Source of the DNA: Dethiobacter sp.
Lineage (GTDB): Bacteria; Bacillota; Dethiobacteria; Dethiobacterales; Dethiobacteraceae
NCBI GenBank assembly: GCA_018333635.1
Contig: JAGXTL010000015.1
Coordinates: 23,231 to 87,230 of the forward strand
Length of the DNA stretch: 64,000 nucleotides
Reading direction: 5' to 3'
Position numbers and translations under genes: made by a program. The notes below the pieces were generated by a model that was not told where the DNA came from, ran no database searches, and saw nothing but the letters and a program-made list of their open reading frames with translations. Of the stretch, positions 27,757 to 35,517 are shown piece after piece (positions within the stretch are counted from its first letter, which is position 1; each line of letters starts with the position of its first letter).

Positions 27757-29027
27757 CTCTTTGCCCCCTTAACCAGCCCTGCCAGCATGCTTGCCAATTC
27801 AGTCAATGCCACATCCTCCTGGCCTCCTGTTTGCATATCACGCAACACGGCTTGATCGCGCTTCATTTCTTCATCACCGAGTATCACGACGTATCTTGCT
27901 TGCTTTTTATCGGCAAACTTAAGTTGCGCTTTCAGACTGCGCCCCAAGTAATCTTTATCCGCAGCCACACCCTGGCGCCGCAGAGCAATAACGACTCGCA
28001 GCGCCTCTGCCGCCGACACGTTTCCGGCGGTGACGACAAAAACATCAGTCAACTTACTCTCCGGCAGCGAGCTGCCCGCAGCCGCACGCGCCAGCAGAAC
28101 GCGTTCAATACCAATGCCAAAACCAATCCCCGGCACATCCGGACCGCCGATGGTGGCAAGCAAATGGTCATAACGCCCACCGCCGCCAAGCGAACTCTGC
28201 GCCCCCAAAACCGGAGAAACAATTTCGAAAGCTGTTTTGCTATAGTAATCAAGTCCGCGCACTAAGCGCGGATTAACAACATAAGGCTCTCCTAGAACAT
28301 CCAGAGACTCCCGCACCGCGGCAAAGTGCTCCGCGCAGTCACCGCAGAGCTTGTCAAGCAAAAGCGATACATTCGCAGTCAATTCCTGACAAGACTCTTG
28401 CTTGCAATCCAAAATTCTTAACGGATTTTTATGAAAACGGCCGGCACAGTCCGGGCAAAACCGGTTTAACTTCTCATGTAATTCCTCCTGCAAACAACTA
28501 CGATACTCATCCCGGCAGTGAGGGCAGCCGACACTGTTAAGCTGCAGCGTAAATTCTTCCAGCCCCAGCGCACGAAAAACATAAAGCGAAAGCGTGATTA
28601 CCTCCGCATCAAGAGACGGTTCCTTCGTGCCGAAAACTTCCACGCCAAACTGGTGGAACTGCCGGTAGCGGCCTGCCTGCGGCCTGTCATAACGAAACAT
28701 AGGCCCTATGTAATAAACTTTCAGCGGCTGCGCCTCCCCGTAGAGCTTGTGCTCCAAAAAAGCCCTTGCCACCGGCGCAGTCCCCTCAGGCCGCAATGTC
28801 AACGAGCGATCCCCTCGATCTGTAAAGGTGTACATTTCCTTTGCCACAATATCCGTCACTTCTCCCACACTGCGCAAAAAAAGCTCTGTATGTTCAAACA
28901 CCGGCGTACGGATCTCGGCATAGCCAAACAACCGGCAAAGCTCCCTGACTTTCTCCTCAAAGAACTGCCATTGTTCCACTTCGCTTGGCAGAATATCCCG
29001 GGTTCCCCGGGGCGCTTTAGTTAACAC
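27753..29027 (-). CDS. hisS: Histidyl-tRNA synthetase
   Basis: HisRS charges tRNA-His. The class II core begins [14 protein letters not shown]. Motif 2 is [20 protein letters not shown], the histidine motif is [14 protein letters not shown] and motif 3 is [13 protein letters not shown]. The C-terminal anticodon domain follows from about residue 330. The start is uncertain: GGGAGG lies one base before an ATG at 29033 and seven before a GTG at 29027. I prefer the GTG because of the spacing; the ATG adds two residues. The length of 424 is normal. It has its own promoter at 29092-29120. Confidence 0.95.
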   Translation of the reverse strand: MLTKAPRGTRDILPSEVEQWQFFEEKVRELCRLFGYAEIRTPVFEHTELFLRSVGEVTDIVAKEMYTFTDRGDRSLTLRPEGTAPVARAFLEHKLYGEAQPLKVYYIGPMFRYDRPQAGRYRQFHQFGVEVFGTKEPSLDAEVITLSLYVFRALGLEEFTLQLNSVGCPHCRDEYRSCLQEELHEKLNRFCPDCAGRFHKNPLRILDCKQESCQELTANVSLLLDKLCGDCAEHFAAVRESLDVLGEPYVVNPRLVRGLDYYSKTAFEIVSPVLGAQSSLGGGGRYDHLLATIGGPDVPGIGFGIGIERVLLARAAAGSSLPESKLTDVFVVTAGNVSAAEALRVVIALRRQGVAADKDYLGRSLKAQLKFADKKQARYVVILGDEEMKRDQAVLRDMQTGGQEDVALTELASMLAGLVKGAKR

Positions 29028-29091
29028 AATCATGCCTCCCTTACAAAAAAACCCCGCCCCTATCCGGCCGGAGTATCGGTTTGCCATCTTC

Positions 29092-29120
29092 ATTCTAGCC
29101 AATCGGCACAAGCTTGTCAA
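29092..29120 (-). promoter_or_regulatory. Sigma-A-type promoter of hisS-aspS
   Basis: Perfect TTGACA (29115-29120), a 17-base spacer and TAGAAT (29092-29097). The leader of about 55 bases holds a GC-rich stretch and a T run but no T-box motif. Confidence 0.85.
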
Positions 29121-29130
29121 CATTCCCCAT

Positions 29131-29165
29131 GCCCTCACCCTAACCCTCTCCCAGAGGGAGAGGGG
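29131..29165 (-). repeat. Family A repeat, minus orientation
   Basis: This is the same hairpin and four GGG runs (29132-29152, G strand on minus, loops AGA, TTA, TGA) as the copy at 24657-24691, in the opposite direction. It lies directly upstream of the hisS promoter. Confidence 0.9.
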
Positions 29166-29176
29166 AGATGATGGCC

Positions 29177-29218
29177 ATTCCCCTCCCTTGGAGGGGTGGC
29201 GCGAAGCGCCGGGGTGGT
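29177..29218 (+). repeat. Family B double-hairpin repeat (GGCGC type)
   Basis: CCCCTCC / GGAGGGG stem, then GGCGC GAA GCGCC stem, then GGGGTGGT. This is a typical copy, separated by 11 bases from the family A repeat. Confidence 0.9.
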
Positions 29219-29444
29219 CCTCCCCATGCCCTCACCTGTTTTATAACAGGCGCCGTCTTTGCAGATAATCAACAACATGCCGGCAAAATAAATCTAAATC
29301 GTCAAGCCGCGTCTCCTCCAAGAGGACAAAATCAGCCTTTGTCACCATCATTTTAGCAGGAAAAAACAGTTAAGTCAAAGAATCCGCTATCACAGAGACC
29401 ATAATTGACCTCATCGATGAGCAAAAGTTGAATAAAATTGCGCA
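29219..29444. other. Intergenic stretch without a convincing gene
   Basis: The only candidate is a minus-strand 36-codon frame from ATG 29351 to TAA 29241, reading MMVTKADFVLLEETRLDDL and then a hydrophobic/basic end. It has no ribosome-binding site and no known relative that I recognise, so I do not call it a gene. An inverted TTTTATAA-type repeat lies at its end. Confidence 0.4.
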
Positions 29445-29488
29445 GGCCGCAATCACTTTTTTTGTGAATTGCGGCCTTCTTTTTATTT
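29445..29488 (+). terminator. Orphan intrinsic terminator
   Basis: GGCCGCAATCAC / GTGAATTGCGGCC stem over seven T, then TTCTTTTTATTT. The T-rich tail is on the plus strand, yet no plus-strand gene precedes it within 3 kb. On the minus strand there is no T run. It may end an unannotated plus-strand transcript or be a relic. Confidence 0.7.
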
Positions 29489-29523
29489 GGAAATTATTTA
29501 AAACACGGAGCGTCTTTTTTAGG
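29489..29523 (+). repeat. Repeat C (copy 1)
   Basis: GGAAATTATTTAAAACACGGAGCGTC followed by a T run and AGG. It matches 37494-37529 with few differences. Both copies directly follow a terminator. Confidence 0.7.
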
Positions 29524-29663
29524 TATTTCAGACTCACCCAGCTGCTCCGCTCGCACGTTATCGCAGCTGCTAGTCGCGGTTTACTGATCGCTGCTTTCAC
29601 CTAACGCTCGCTTCAGCATTCTGTGAAAGTCTGCAATTCACTGAAAGAAAAGATTCTGAGAAT

Positions 29664-29706
29664 AATTCCCCTCCGGTGGAGGGGTGGCGCAAAGCGCCGG
29701 GGTGGT
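29664..29706 (+). repeat. Family B repeat (GGCGC type)
   Basis: CCCCTCC GGT GGAGGGG, then GGCGC AAA GCGCC and GGGGTGGTT. It lies 17 bases from composite repeat D. The stretch 29524-29663 before it has no recognisable feature. Confidence 0.9.
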
Positions 29707-29722
29707 TACCTCCTGCACCCCT

Positions 29723-29812
29723 ACAGGGGGACAGGTGATTTGTCCCACTCGTCCACACGACCACCCCGCCCTTGCGGGCACCCCTCCAGGGGAGGGGAAT
29801 TTTTGTAGCAGA
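29723..29812. repeat. Composite repeat D (copy 2)
   Basis: Near-identical to 21199-21305 but without the 17-bp internal duplication. It lies just past the 3' end of cysK, so its hairpins could serve as the cysK terminator or 3' stabiliser. Confidence 0.85.
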
Positions 29813-29826
29813 CGTCTCCCGACAAC

Positions 29827-30765
29827 TCAAGTAAGGTCCTGATAGAGAACGGTGCTTAAATAACGCTCCCCGGTGTCGGGAAGAACGACTACAATATTTT
29901 TCCCCCTGTTCTCAGGGCGCTTGCCGATTTCGGCGGCGGCAAAAGCGGCGGCACCGGAAGAAATGCCCACCAGCAACCCTTCTCTTTTTGCCAAAAGACG
30001 TGCCGTCTCAATGGCCTCTTCATTTTTTACCAGGAAAACTTCATCAATTACGCTTTTATTAAGTATCTCCGGGATAAAACCTGCACCGATTCCCTGGATT
30101 TTATGAGGACCGGGACTGCCGCCGGAAAGCACCGGTGAATCTGCAGGTTCCACCGCAATAATCTTCACATCAGGCTTCCTTTGCTTTAGCACTTCACCCA
30201 CGCCGGTAATCGTCCCTCCGGTACCCACGCCGCCAACAAAAATATCTACTTCACCATCTGTATCTCGCCAGATTTCTTCCGCTGTCGTTACGCGGTGAAT
30301 TTGCGGATTGGCTAGGTTTTTGAACTGCTGAGGAATAAAAGCGTTTGGCGTCTCCTCCGCCAGTTCTTCAGCCCTCCTGATCGCACCTTTCATCCCCTCC
30401 GCACCGGGAGTAAGGATCAACTCCGCGCCCAAAGCCTTTAAAAGATTTCTCCGCTCAATGCTCATCGTCTCCGGCATAGTAAGAATCAGGCGATAGCCTC
30501 TTGCCGCCGCCACAAACGCCAGAGCAATGCCGGTATTGCCGCTGGTCGGCTCAATAATCACAGAGTCTTTTGTCAGCAGACCTCTTTCTTCCGCATCTTT
30601 AATCATCGCGTAGCCAATTCGGTCTTTAACGCTGCCAAGAGGATTATAATACTCTAGCTTGGCAATAATCTTTGCTCCCACACGGCTGGCGGCATTAAAA
30701 TTCTTTAACTCCAAAAGAGGCGTGTTACCGATTAAATCAGTCAGGTTTTCAGCAATTTTGGCCAT
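29827..30765 (-). CDS. cysK: Cysteine synthase (O-acetylserine sulfhydrylase)
   Basis: CysK is a PLP enzyme that replaces the acetyl group of O-acetylserine with sulfide to form cysteine. The 312 residues have the PLP lysine in [15 protein letters not shown] (Lys near 46), the substrate loop [13 protein letters not shown], the phosphate-binding [14 protein letters not shown] and the late serine region [12 protein letters not shown]. The start ATG 30765 has GGAGG upstream. It has its own promoter and operator-like palindrome (30838-30896), separate from the metC gene before it. Confidence 0.96.
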   Translation of the reverse strand: MAKIAENLTDLIGNTPLLELKNFNAASRVGAKIIAKLEYYNPLGSVKDRIGYAMIKDAEERGLLTKDSVIIEPTSGNTGIALAFVAAARGYRLILTMPETMSIERRNLLKALGAELILTPGAEGMKGAIRRAEELAEETPNAFIPQQFKNLANPQIHRVTTAEEIWRDTDGEVDIFVGGVGTGGTITGVGEVLKQRKPDVKIIAVEPADSPVLSGGSPGPHKIQGIGAGFIPEILNKSVIDEVFLVKNEEAIETARLLAKREGLLVGISSGAAAFAAAEIGKRPENRGKNIVVVLPDTGERYLSTVLYQDLT

Positions 30766-30837
30766 TTTTTTTCCTCCAATACAAATATTCTTGTCAATTC
30801 TCCTGCCGCCCCGGCTTACCTCCGGGTCGGCATCTTT

Positions 30838-30866
30838 AATTCCTACTAATTCTATTAGTTTAGTAG
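30838..30866 (-). promoter_or_regulatory. CymR/IscR-like operator at the cysK start site
   Basis: CTACTAA...TTAGTAG inverted repeat with an inner ACTAAT AGA ATTAGT palindrome, ending TAGGAATT. It lies just downstream of the -10 and covers the likely start point. The AATTAnTAGGAA core recurs at the sulfite reductase promoter (35306-35329). Similar motifs are known for CymR in Bacillus; the assignment is by resemblance. Confidence 0.65.
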
Positions 30867-30867
30867 T

Positions 30868-30896
30868 ATTATATCCTCCCTTTCCGCAGCTGTCAA
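30868..30896 (-). promoter_or_regulatory. Sigma-A promoter of cysK
   Basis: Perfect TTGACA (30891-30896), a 17-base spacer and perfect TATAAT (30868-30873). The roughly 95-base leader contains a GCCG-CCCGG / CCGGG-CGGC hairpin without a T run. Confidence 0.88.
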
Positions 30897-30941
30897 GAAG
30901 TTATCCATCAAATTTTTCACTAAACCACGCGTTTTCAGCGA

Positions 30942-32078
30942 CTAGAAAGCCAAAGCTTGCGCCAAATCGTTCTCTAGATCCGCATAGGACTCTAGCCCGA
31001 CTGACAGCCGAAATAAGTTTTCTTCAATCCCCAGTATTTCCTGGTACTTTTTTGGCATTGACGCATGTGACATCGTGGCTGGATGAGAGAGAATGCTTTC
31101 CACACCACCAAGCGAGACTGCCAAGAGAGGCAGCCTGACCCGCTCAAGAAAAGGCCTGGCTCCCAGAGGATCTGCCAGCGTAAAGCTCAGCACACAACCC
31201 GGCCCGCTGCTTTGCACTGCATGCACTTCCCGTCCCGGGTGAGCCGATAACCCCGGAAAAGATACTGCCGCCACCTGGGGATGGACTAGAAGCCAAGCTG
31301 CCAGCTTTGCCGCTTTCTCCTGCTGTGCATCCATGCGCACTTTTAGCGTCCTGATTCCACGTTGAACAAGCCAGCAATCTTGCGGACCAAGTACGGCGCC
31401 GAAAGTATTTTGCACCATGCGCAGCCGTCTAGCCAACAGTTCATCTTTGACTACTGCCACGCCGGCAATAGTGTCACTATGCCCTCCCAGGAACTTGGTG
31501 GCTGAGTGGACTACTACATCTATCCCTAATTCCAAAGGGCGTTGCAGGTACGGCGTCATAAAGGTGTTATCGACAATCGTAAACAAGCCGTATCTTTTTG
31601 CCAAGTTGGCACAGGCGGCCAGATCGGTGATGCGCAGGGTGGGGTTTGAGGGGGTTTCTAAAAAAAGGGCTTTTGTCTGCGGCGTTATGGCCGCCTCAAT
31701 GGCGCCCAGGTCGGCAGTGTCCACAAAACTATGGGTAATGCCAAAGCGGTTAAAAAGTCCCGTCAGCGCCCGATATGTACCGCCGTAGACATCTCTTGAG
31801 ACCACCAGATGTTCGCCCGCACAAAGCAGGCTCAACGCCGAGGAAATTGCCGCCATGCCGGAAGAAAAGGCAAAGCCGTACAGGCCTCCCTCCAGTACAG
31901 CCATCAGCCCCTCCAGCGCTTGACGCGTAGGGTTGCCGGAACGGCCGTACTCAAATGGCCCGAAATTATCAATAGAAGGCTGCTTAAAAGTGGAGGCGTG
32001 GTAAATAGGGATGCTGACAGCCCCGGTGTGTTCACAAAGATCATACCCGGAGTGAATCAATCTTGTTTCCCAGTCCAT
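30942..32078 (-). CDS. metC: Cystathionine beta-lyase-like PLP enzyme (MetC type)
   Basis: This Cys/Met-metabolism PLP enzyme probably cleaves cystathionine to homocysteine, or acts as a gamma-lyase in the reverse direction. The 378 residues have PFEYGRSGNPTRQALE, the PLP-phosphate region SSGMAAISSAL, the lysine in VHSATKFLGGHSD and the C-terminal SLGGVESILSHPATMSHA. It starts two bases after the metI stop, behind GGAGG. The tandem of two paralogues is like metI-metC of Bacillus, on which the naming rests. The direction of flux is not determined by sequence. Confidence 0.85.
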   Translation of the reverse strand: MDWETRLIHSGYDLCEHTGAVSIPIYHASTFKQPSIDNFGPFEYGRSGNPTRQALEGLMAVLEGGLYGFAFSSGMAAISSALSLLCAGEHLVVSRDVYGGTYRALTGLFNRFGITHSFVDTADLGAIEAAITPQTKALFLETPSNPTLRITDLAACANLAKRYGLFTIVDNTFMTPYLQRPLELGIDVVVHSATKFLGGHSDTIAGVAVVKDELLARRLRMVQNTFGAVLGPQDCWLVQRGIRTLKVRMDAQQEKAAKLAAWLLVHPQVAAVSFPGLSAHPGREVHAVQSSGPGCVLSFTLADPLGARPFLERVRLPLLAVSLGGVESILSHPATMSHASMPKKYQEILGIEENLFRLSVGLESYADLENDLAQALAF

Positions 32079-32080
32079 CG

Positions 32081-33250
32081 CTATCCCTCCGTTTCCTCTG
32101 GATTTAGAGCCTGCGCCAAATCTGCGCGCAAATCTTCACGCTCTTCGATGCCCACCGAAAGGCGCAGCATGCGCTGGTGGATTCCGAGACGTTGTCTGGT
32201 AGCCTCCGGCACATCGGCATGAGTTTGCAGATACGGATAAGTAATTAACGACTCTACCCCGCCTAATGATTCGGCAAAGGTAATAATTTGCAGGCGGCCA
32301 ATTAAGGCTCTGGCCAGCTCTTCGTTCTTAACCACAAAGGAGAGCACTGCTCCCGGCCCGTTTGTCTGCGGGTGCAATTCCTGCAGGCCAGGGTAGAGCA
32401 CCTTCTCTACCTGCTGCTGATTTTGTAACCACCGTGCTAAGTAAGCGGCATTTTCCTGTTGCCTGTCCATGCGAACCGCCAAAGTTTTTATGCCGCGCAA
32501 AAGCAGCCAAGCGTCATGGGGGGCGAGCACCGGGCCGGTGGCGTTTTGCATTACCGCCAGCTCATCAGCCAAGCGGCGATTTGCCGTAACAACCGCGCCT
32601 GCCAGCAGATCATTATGCCCTCCCAGATATTTTGTGGCGCTGTAAACTACCAAGTCGGCTCCCAGCAGCAATGGCCGCTGCAAGTAAGAGGTCAATAACG
32701 TGTTGTCCACCACCGTCAGCAGACCATGTTTTTTGCCCAAGGCGGCAACTGCGGCAATATCTGTGGTAATCAATGACGGGTTTGACGGCGTCTCCAGGAA
32801 TACTGCGCGTGTCTGCGGCGTAATGGCTGCCTCGACAGTCGTCAAGTCTGCGGTATTGACGTAACTGACAGAGAGGTTAAACTTAGTAAAAATCCAATCC
32901 ATCAACCTGTAAGTACCGCCATAAATATCTTCCCCAAAAATCAGATGGTCACCTGCTTTAAAAAGCATCATTACTGCCGTAAGAGCTGCCATTCCGGAAG
33001 CAAAGGCATAGGCTCCCACCCCTTCGTCCAATGCTGCCAAAGCATCTTCCAATGCCTGTCGCGTCGGATTTCCAGTTCTGCTGTAGTCGTAACCGGTGGA
33101 AATACCGGGCGCCGGGTGGGCAAAGGTGGCAGACTGGTAGATAGGCACGCTCAGTGCCCCTGTGGCGGGGTCAAAGCGCACGCCACTTTGCACTAAGCGT
33201 GTACCGATTGCCTTGCCACGTCCGGCACCGCTTCCAAATCGCTTTTCCAT
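32081..33250 (-). CDS. metI: Cystathionine gamma-synthase-like PLP enzyme (MetI type)
   Basis: This is the first of two paralogues. It probably joins an activated homoserine to cysteine, or acts as a gamma-lyase. The 389 residues have DYSRTGNPTRQALEDAL, ASGMAALTAVM, the PLP lysine in VYSATKYLGGHNDLLAG and AESLGGVESLITYP. The start is ATG 33250 with GAGG eight bases upstream; the frame extends 26 codons further up but without a better site. It follows the E1-like gene after a gap of about 70 bases and precedes metC by two. Sequence does not settle the exact substrate. Confidence 0.83.
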   Translation of the reverse strand: MEKRFGSGAGRGKAIGTRLVQSGVRFDPATGALSVPIYQSATFAHPAPGISTGYDYSRTGNPTRQALEDALAALDEGVGAYAFASGMAALTAVMMLFKAGDHLIFGEDIYGGTYRLMDWIFTKFNLSVSYVNTADLTTVEAAITPQTRAVFLETPSNPSLITTDIAAVAALGKKHGLLTVVDNTLLTSYLQRPLLLGADLVVYSATKYLGGHNDLLAGAVVTANRRLADELAVMQNATGPVLAPHDAWLLLRGIKTLAVRMDRQQENAAYLARWLQNQQQVEKVLYPGLQELHPQTNGPGAVLSFVVKNEELARALIGRLQIITFAESLGGVESLITYPYLQTHADVPEATRQRLGIHQRMLRLSVGIEEREDLRADLAQALNPEETEG

Positions 33251-33321
33251 AAATTGAACCTCTTTTCCCGGCAGATTTGTTTTCTCTACATATTTTCTCT
33301 TTATATATTTTTTCCTTCTCC

Positions 33322-34140
33322 TTACCAATCCTCCTGCTTCACATCACAAACCGGCTGGTTATAATTTTCAGCTCGCAAATCAGTGATGGCAGGATTATCG
33401 CCGCATACCGGGCAGCTAATCCTGCGCTTTACTTTAGCGGTCATAAACTCCAGTCCCAACGCATCTACCATTAACAATCGACCGATTAACGGCTCGCCTA
33501 CCTCCAAAATAAGCTTAATTGCTTCTGTTGCCTGAATCAGACCAATCAAACCGGGCAGCACCCCAAGAACGCCTGCTTCCTGGCAGCTTAGCGACATTCC
33601 TGCCGGCGGCGGTTCATGGAAGATGCAGCGATAACACGGTCCTGCAGGCGGTTTGAACACGGCGGCTTGACCATCAAAACGCAAGATACTGCCATAGACA
33701 TAAGGTTTCTCATAAATAACCGCCGCATCGCTCAGCAAATAACGGGTGGCAAAATTGTCACAACAATCCACCACTAAATCGTATCCCGGCAAAATACACG
33801 GCACATTATCCGCAGAAGCATTCTCCGGATAAACAGACATATTCACATCAGGATTGAGCTGAAAGATACTTTCTTTTGCCGACTCAACTTTCAACTTGCC
33901 TATATCCGGCGTAGCGTGAATCACCTGCCGCTGTAAATTGCTCAAATCCACGGTATCCGCGTCCATCATGCCAAGTGTCCCCACACCTGCTGCCGCCAGA
34001 TAAAGTGCGCAAGCAGAGCCCAAACCGCCGGCACCAACCAGCAGTACCTTAGCATTCAACAGTTTCTCCTGTCCCTTGCCACCCACTTCAGGCAAAAGAA
34101 TATGCCTGGAATAGCGTACTACCTGACTGTCAGTCAGCAT
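33322..34140 (-). CDS. MoeB/ThiF/HesA-family E1-like adenylyltransferase
   Basis: This enzyme type adenylates the C-terminus of a ubiquitin-like sulfur carrier (ThiS, MoaD and similar). The 272 residues have the nucleotide loop VLLVGAGGLGSACA (residues 32-45), NLQRQVIH, a zinc site formed by Cys169/Cys172 (CYRC) and Cys243/Cys246 (CPVC), and a candidate catalytic Cys186. There is no rhodanese domain. The start is ATG 34140 behind AGGGG. It lies between a tusA-like gene and metI, with no ThiS/MoaD gene beside it, so its partner is unknown. A role in cysteine or methionine sulfur supply is inferred from context. Confidence 0.85.
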   Translation of the reverse strand: MLTDSQVVRYSRHILLPEVGGKGQEKLLNAKVLLVGAGGLGSACALYLAAAGVGTLGMMDADTVDLSNLQRQVIHATPDIGKLKVESAKESIFQLNPDVNMSVYPENASADNVPCILPGYDLVVDCCDNFATRYLLSDAAVIYEKPYVYGSILRFDGQAAVFKPPAGPCYRCIFHEPPPAGMSLSCQEAGVLGVLPGLIGLIQATEAIKLILEVGEPLIGRLLMVDALGLEFMTAKVKRRISCPVCGDNPAITDLRAENYNQPVCDVKQEDW

Positions 34141-34160
34141 CAGTTCAACCCCTCCTTTTC

Positions 34161-34412
34161 TCAGCTATCTTTTCCTGAAGCGCCTTCTTTCTCCACCAAC
34201 AATCGATATGTCCCATTCGACTGTTTTTCTAGAGCAACAACCCGATGTCCTTCGGCGCGCAGACTCCTCGGCACATTTTTTACTGCTTCGCCGCCGCTAA
34301 GCAGAATTTCCAAAATATCTCCCGCTGCCAAACTCTCTAAGGCCAGCTTAATCTTTACAAAGGTTATGGGGCAGCTATCATTTGTGATATCAAGCGTCTT
34401 GCCTGACTGCAC
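34161..34412 (-). CDS. TusA-family sulfur carrier protein
   Basis: TusA-like proteins carry persulfide sulfur on one cysteine. The 83-residue product has this residue as Cys14 in NDSCPITFVKIKLALESL; the family motif CPxP reads CPIT here, as in several clostridial members. The rest follows the family pattern, with SGGEAVKNVPRSL and HRVVALEK. The GTG start at 34412 lies inside the end of the sulfite-reductase-like gene, with GGAGG nine bases upstream, so the two are coupled. Position suggests that it takes up sulfur released by the reductase or delivers sulfur to the E1-like pathway; this is inference. Confidence 0.83.
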   Translation of the reverse strand: MQSGKTLDITNDSCPITFVKIKLALESLAAGDILEILLSGGEAVKNVPRSLRAEGHRVVALEKQSNGTYRLLVEKEGASGKDS

Positions 34413-35250
34413 GCTCCATCACCTCCCGGTATTTTCGCCAACCGATCCGCTCAATTACTTTACCGAAACGCTCCTTACTTCTGCCATGTTCCCGGAAAAA
34501 ACCCAGGCTTGCTTCAATGGCCGCAGGGATTTTAGCTAGCGGCAGAAAAGCAACTGCAACCTCTCCCAGTTTCGGGTCGCGGCCGATACGGCCGCCGGCC
34601 CAAACCCTCACGCCCGCTTCTCCCTGGCGCCAGGCTGCGGTGGGGCAAGCCGTCACACATTCTCCGCAGTTGATGCACTTTTCACGATCGAGCAAAGGAT
34701 AACCGTCCTGCAGCAAAATGGCAGCCGCAGGACAAATATCGGCACACAAGCCGCAGCCGATACAGTCATTTTCCCGAAATACCGGCTTTATCACGCCGCC
34801 AAAGCCCAGATCGTTTTCCTGCGGCTTAGCACAGCTTCTGTTGCAGCCGGCAACCGAAATTTTAAATTTGCCGGGCACCTGCGCAGCAAAGAACTGCTCA
34901 TCAATCTGCCGAGAAAGCTCTTTGGCATCAAGATGACCGTGCGGACACAAATAAGAACCTTGACAGGCCATCACGCCGCGCACCGTGCCGCCGCAAACGC
35001 CGAGTCCTATCCCGCCGGCAAACAATTCTCCCCTTACCGCATCAATATGGTCAAAATGAATAAACGGAATCTCTATCCCCTGGCGGGTGGTAAGATGGAT
35101 ATACCCTTTGCCGTATTTCTTGGCTACCTGATGAACAGTCTCCAGCTGCTCCAGCGTCAGATTCCCGCCGGCCACCCGCAAACGTACGGCGAAATAGTCC
35201 TTTTGTAACTGCTTTAGGAAGCCACCCTTCTTTAGTTCGGCGATATCCAT
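34390..35250 (-). CDS. Siroheme sulfite-reductase-like protein with two ferredoxin clusters
   Basis: This is a small member of the nitrite/sulfite reductase family, probably reducing sulfite to sulfide. In 286 residues it has the siroheme/4Fe-4S cysteine set Cys96-x5-Cys102 and Cys136-x3-Cys140 (GCNRSC). Two 4Fe-4S ferredoxin motifs are inserted at 163-173 (CIGCGLCADIC) and 192-202 (CINCGECVTAC). The TTRQGIEIP segment is also family-typical. It is about half the length of assimilatory enzymes and resembles anaerobic AsrC-like or Dsr-related small reductases. The gene heads an operon with tusA-like, E1-like, metI and metC genes, which supports an assimilatory role. Confidence 0.82.
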   Translation of the reverse strand: MDIAELKKGGFLKQLQKDYFAVRLRVAGGNLTLEQLETVHQVAKKYGKGYIHLTTRQGIEIPFIHFDHIDAVRGELFAGGIGLGVCGGTVRGVMACQGSYLCPHGHLDAKELSRQIDEQFFAAQVPGKFKISVAGCNRSCAKPQENDLGFGGVIKPVFRENDCIGCGLCADICPAAAILLQDGYPLLDREKCINCGECVTACPTAAWRQGEAGVRVWAGGRIGRDPKLGEVAVAFLPLAKIPAAIEASLGFFREHGRSKERFGKVIERIGWRKYREVMERAVRQDA

Positions 35251-35305
35251 GCCATTTCTTCCTCCCTCAAATTATGCTGTCAAAACAAAAAACCTGAACG
35301 CTTTT

Positions 35306-35329
35306 ATTTCCTAATAATTACATAGGATT
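35306..35329 (-). promoter_or_regulatory. CymR/IscR-like operator in the sulfite-reductase leader
   Basis: In the direction of transcription it reads TCCTATGTAATTATTAGGA, an inverted repeat TCCTA...TAGGA, about 10-33 bases downstream of the predicted start. It shares AATTAnTAGGAA with the cysK operator at 30838-30866. Binding there would block transcription. Confidence 0.62.
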
Positions 35330-35345
35330 GCTATGCATTTATTCT

Positions 35346-35374
35346 ATTATAAAAGTGCTCCTTGCACCTGTCAA
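35346..35374 (-). promoter_or_regulatory. Sigma-A promoter of the sulfite-reductase operon
   Basis: Perfect TTGACA (35369-35374), a 17-base spacer and perfect TATAAT (35346-35351). It is divergent from the amidase gene. The stretch between the two genes (35251-35517) holds this promoter, the operator and a weak TAAAAT-type -10 for the amidase; no SAM riboswitch was recognised. Confidence 0.88.
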
Positions 35375-35517
35375 TGCTTTGCGGAGCTCCAGCCAACTTT
35401 CGCGTAATCTGGAAAATTGGGAAATATTTACCATGGCGAATCCTGTCGCTCCATGATAAAATAGGAGCGGAAGTGTTATTTTTCTCCATTAAATAATCTT
35501 GCAGAGGATGGTGCTTA

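Noticed and set aside
29028..29120. T-box leader of hisS-aspS
   Set aside because: The leader is only about 55 bases and has no specifier stem or GGTGG antiterminator motif.
35251..35345. SAM or cysteine-related riboswitch ahead of the sulfite-reductase operon
   Set aside because: The leader is short and AT-rich and lacks the S-box core; an operator-type inverted repeat explains it better.
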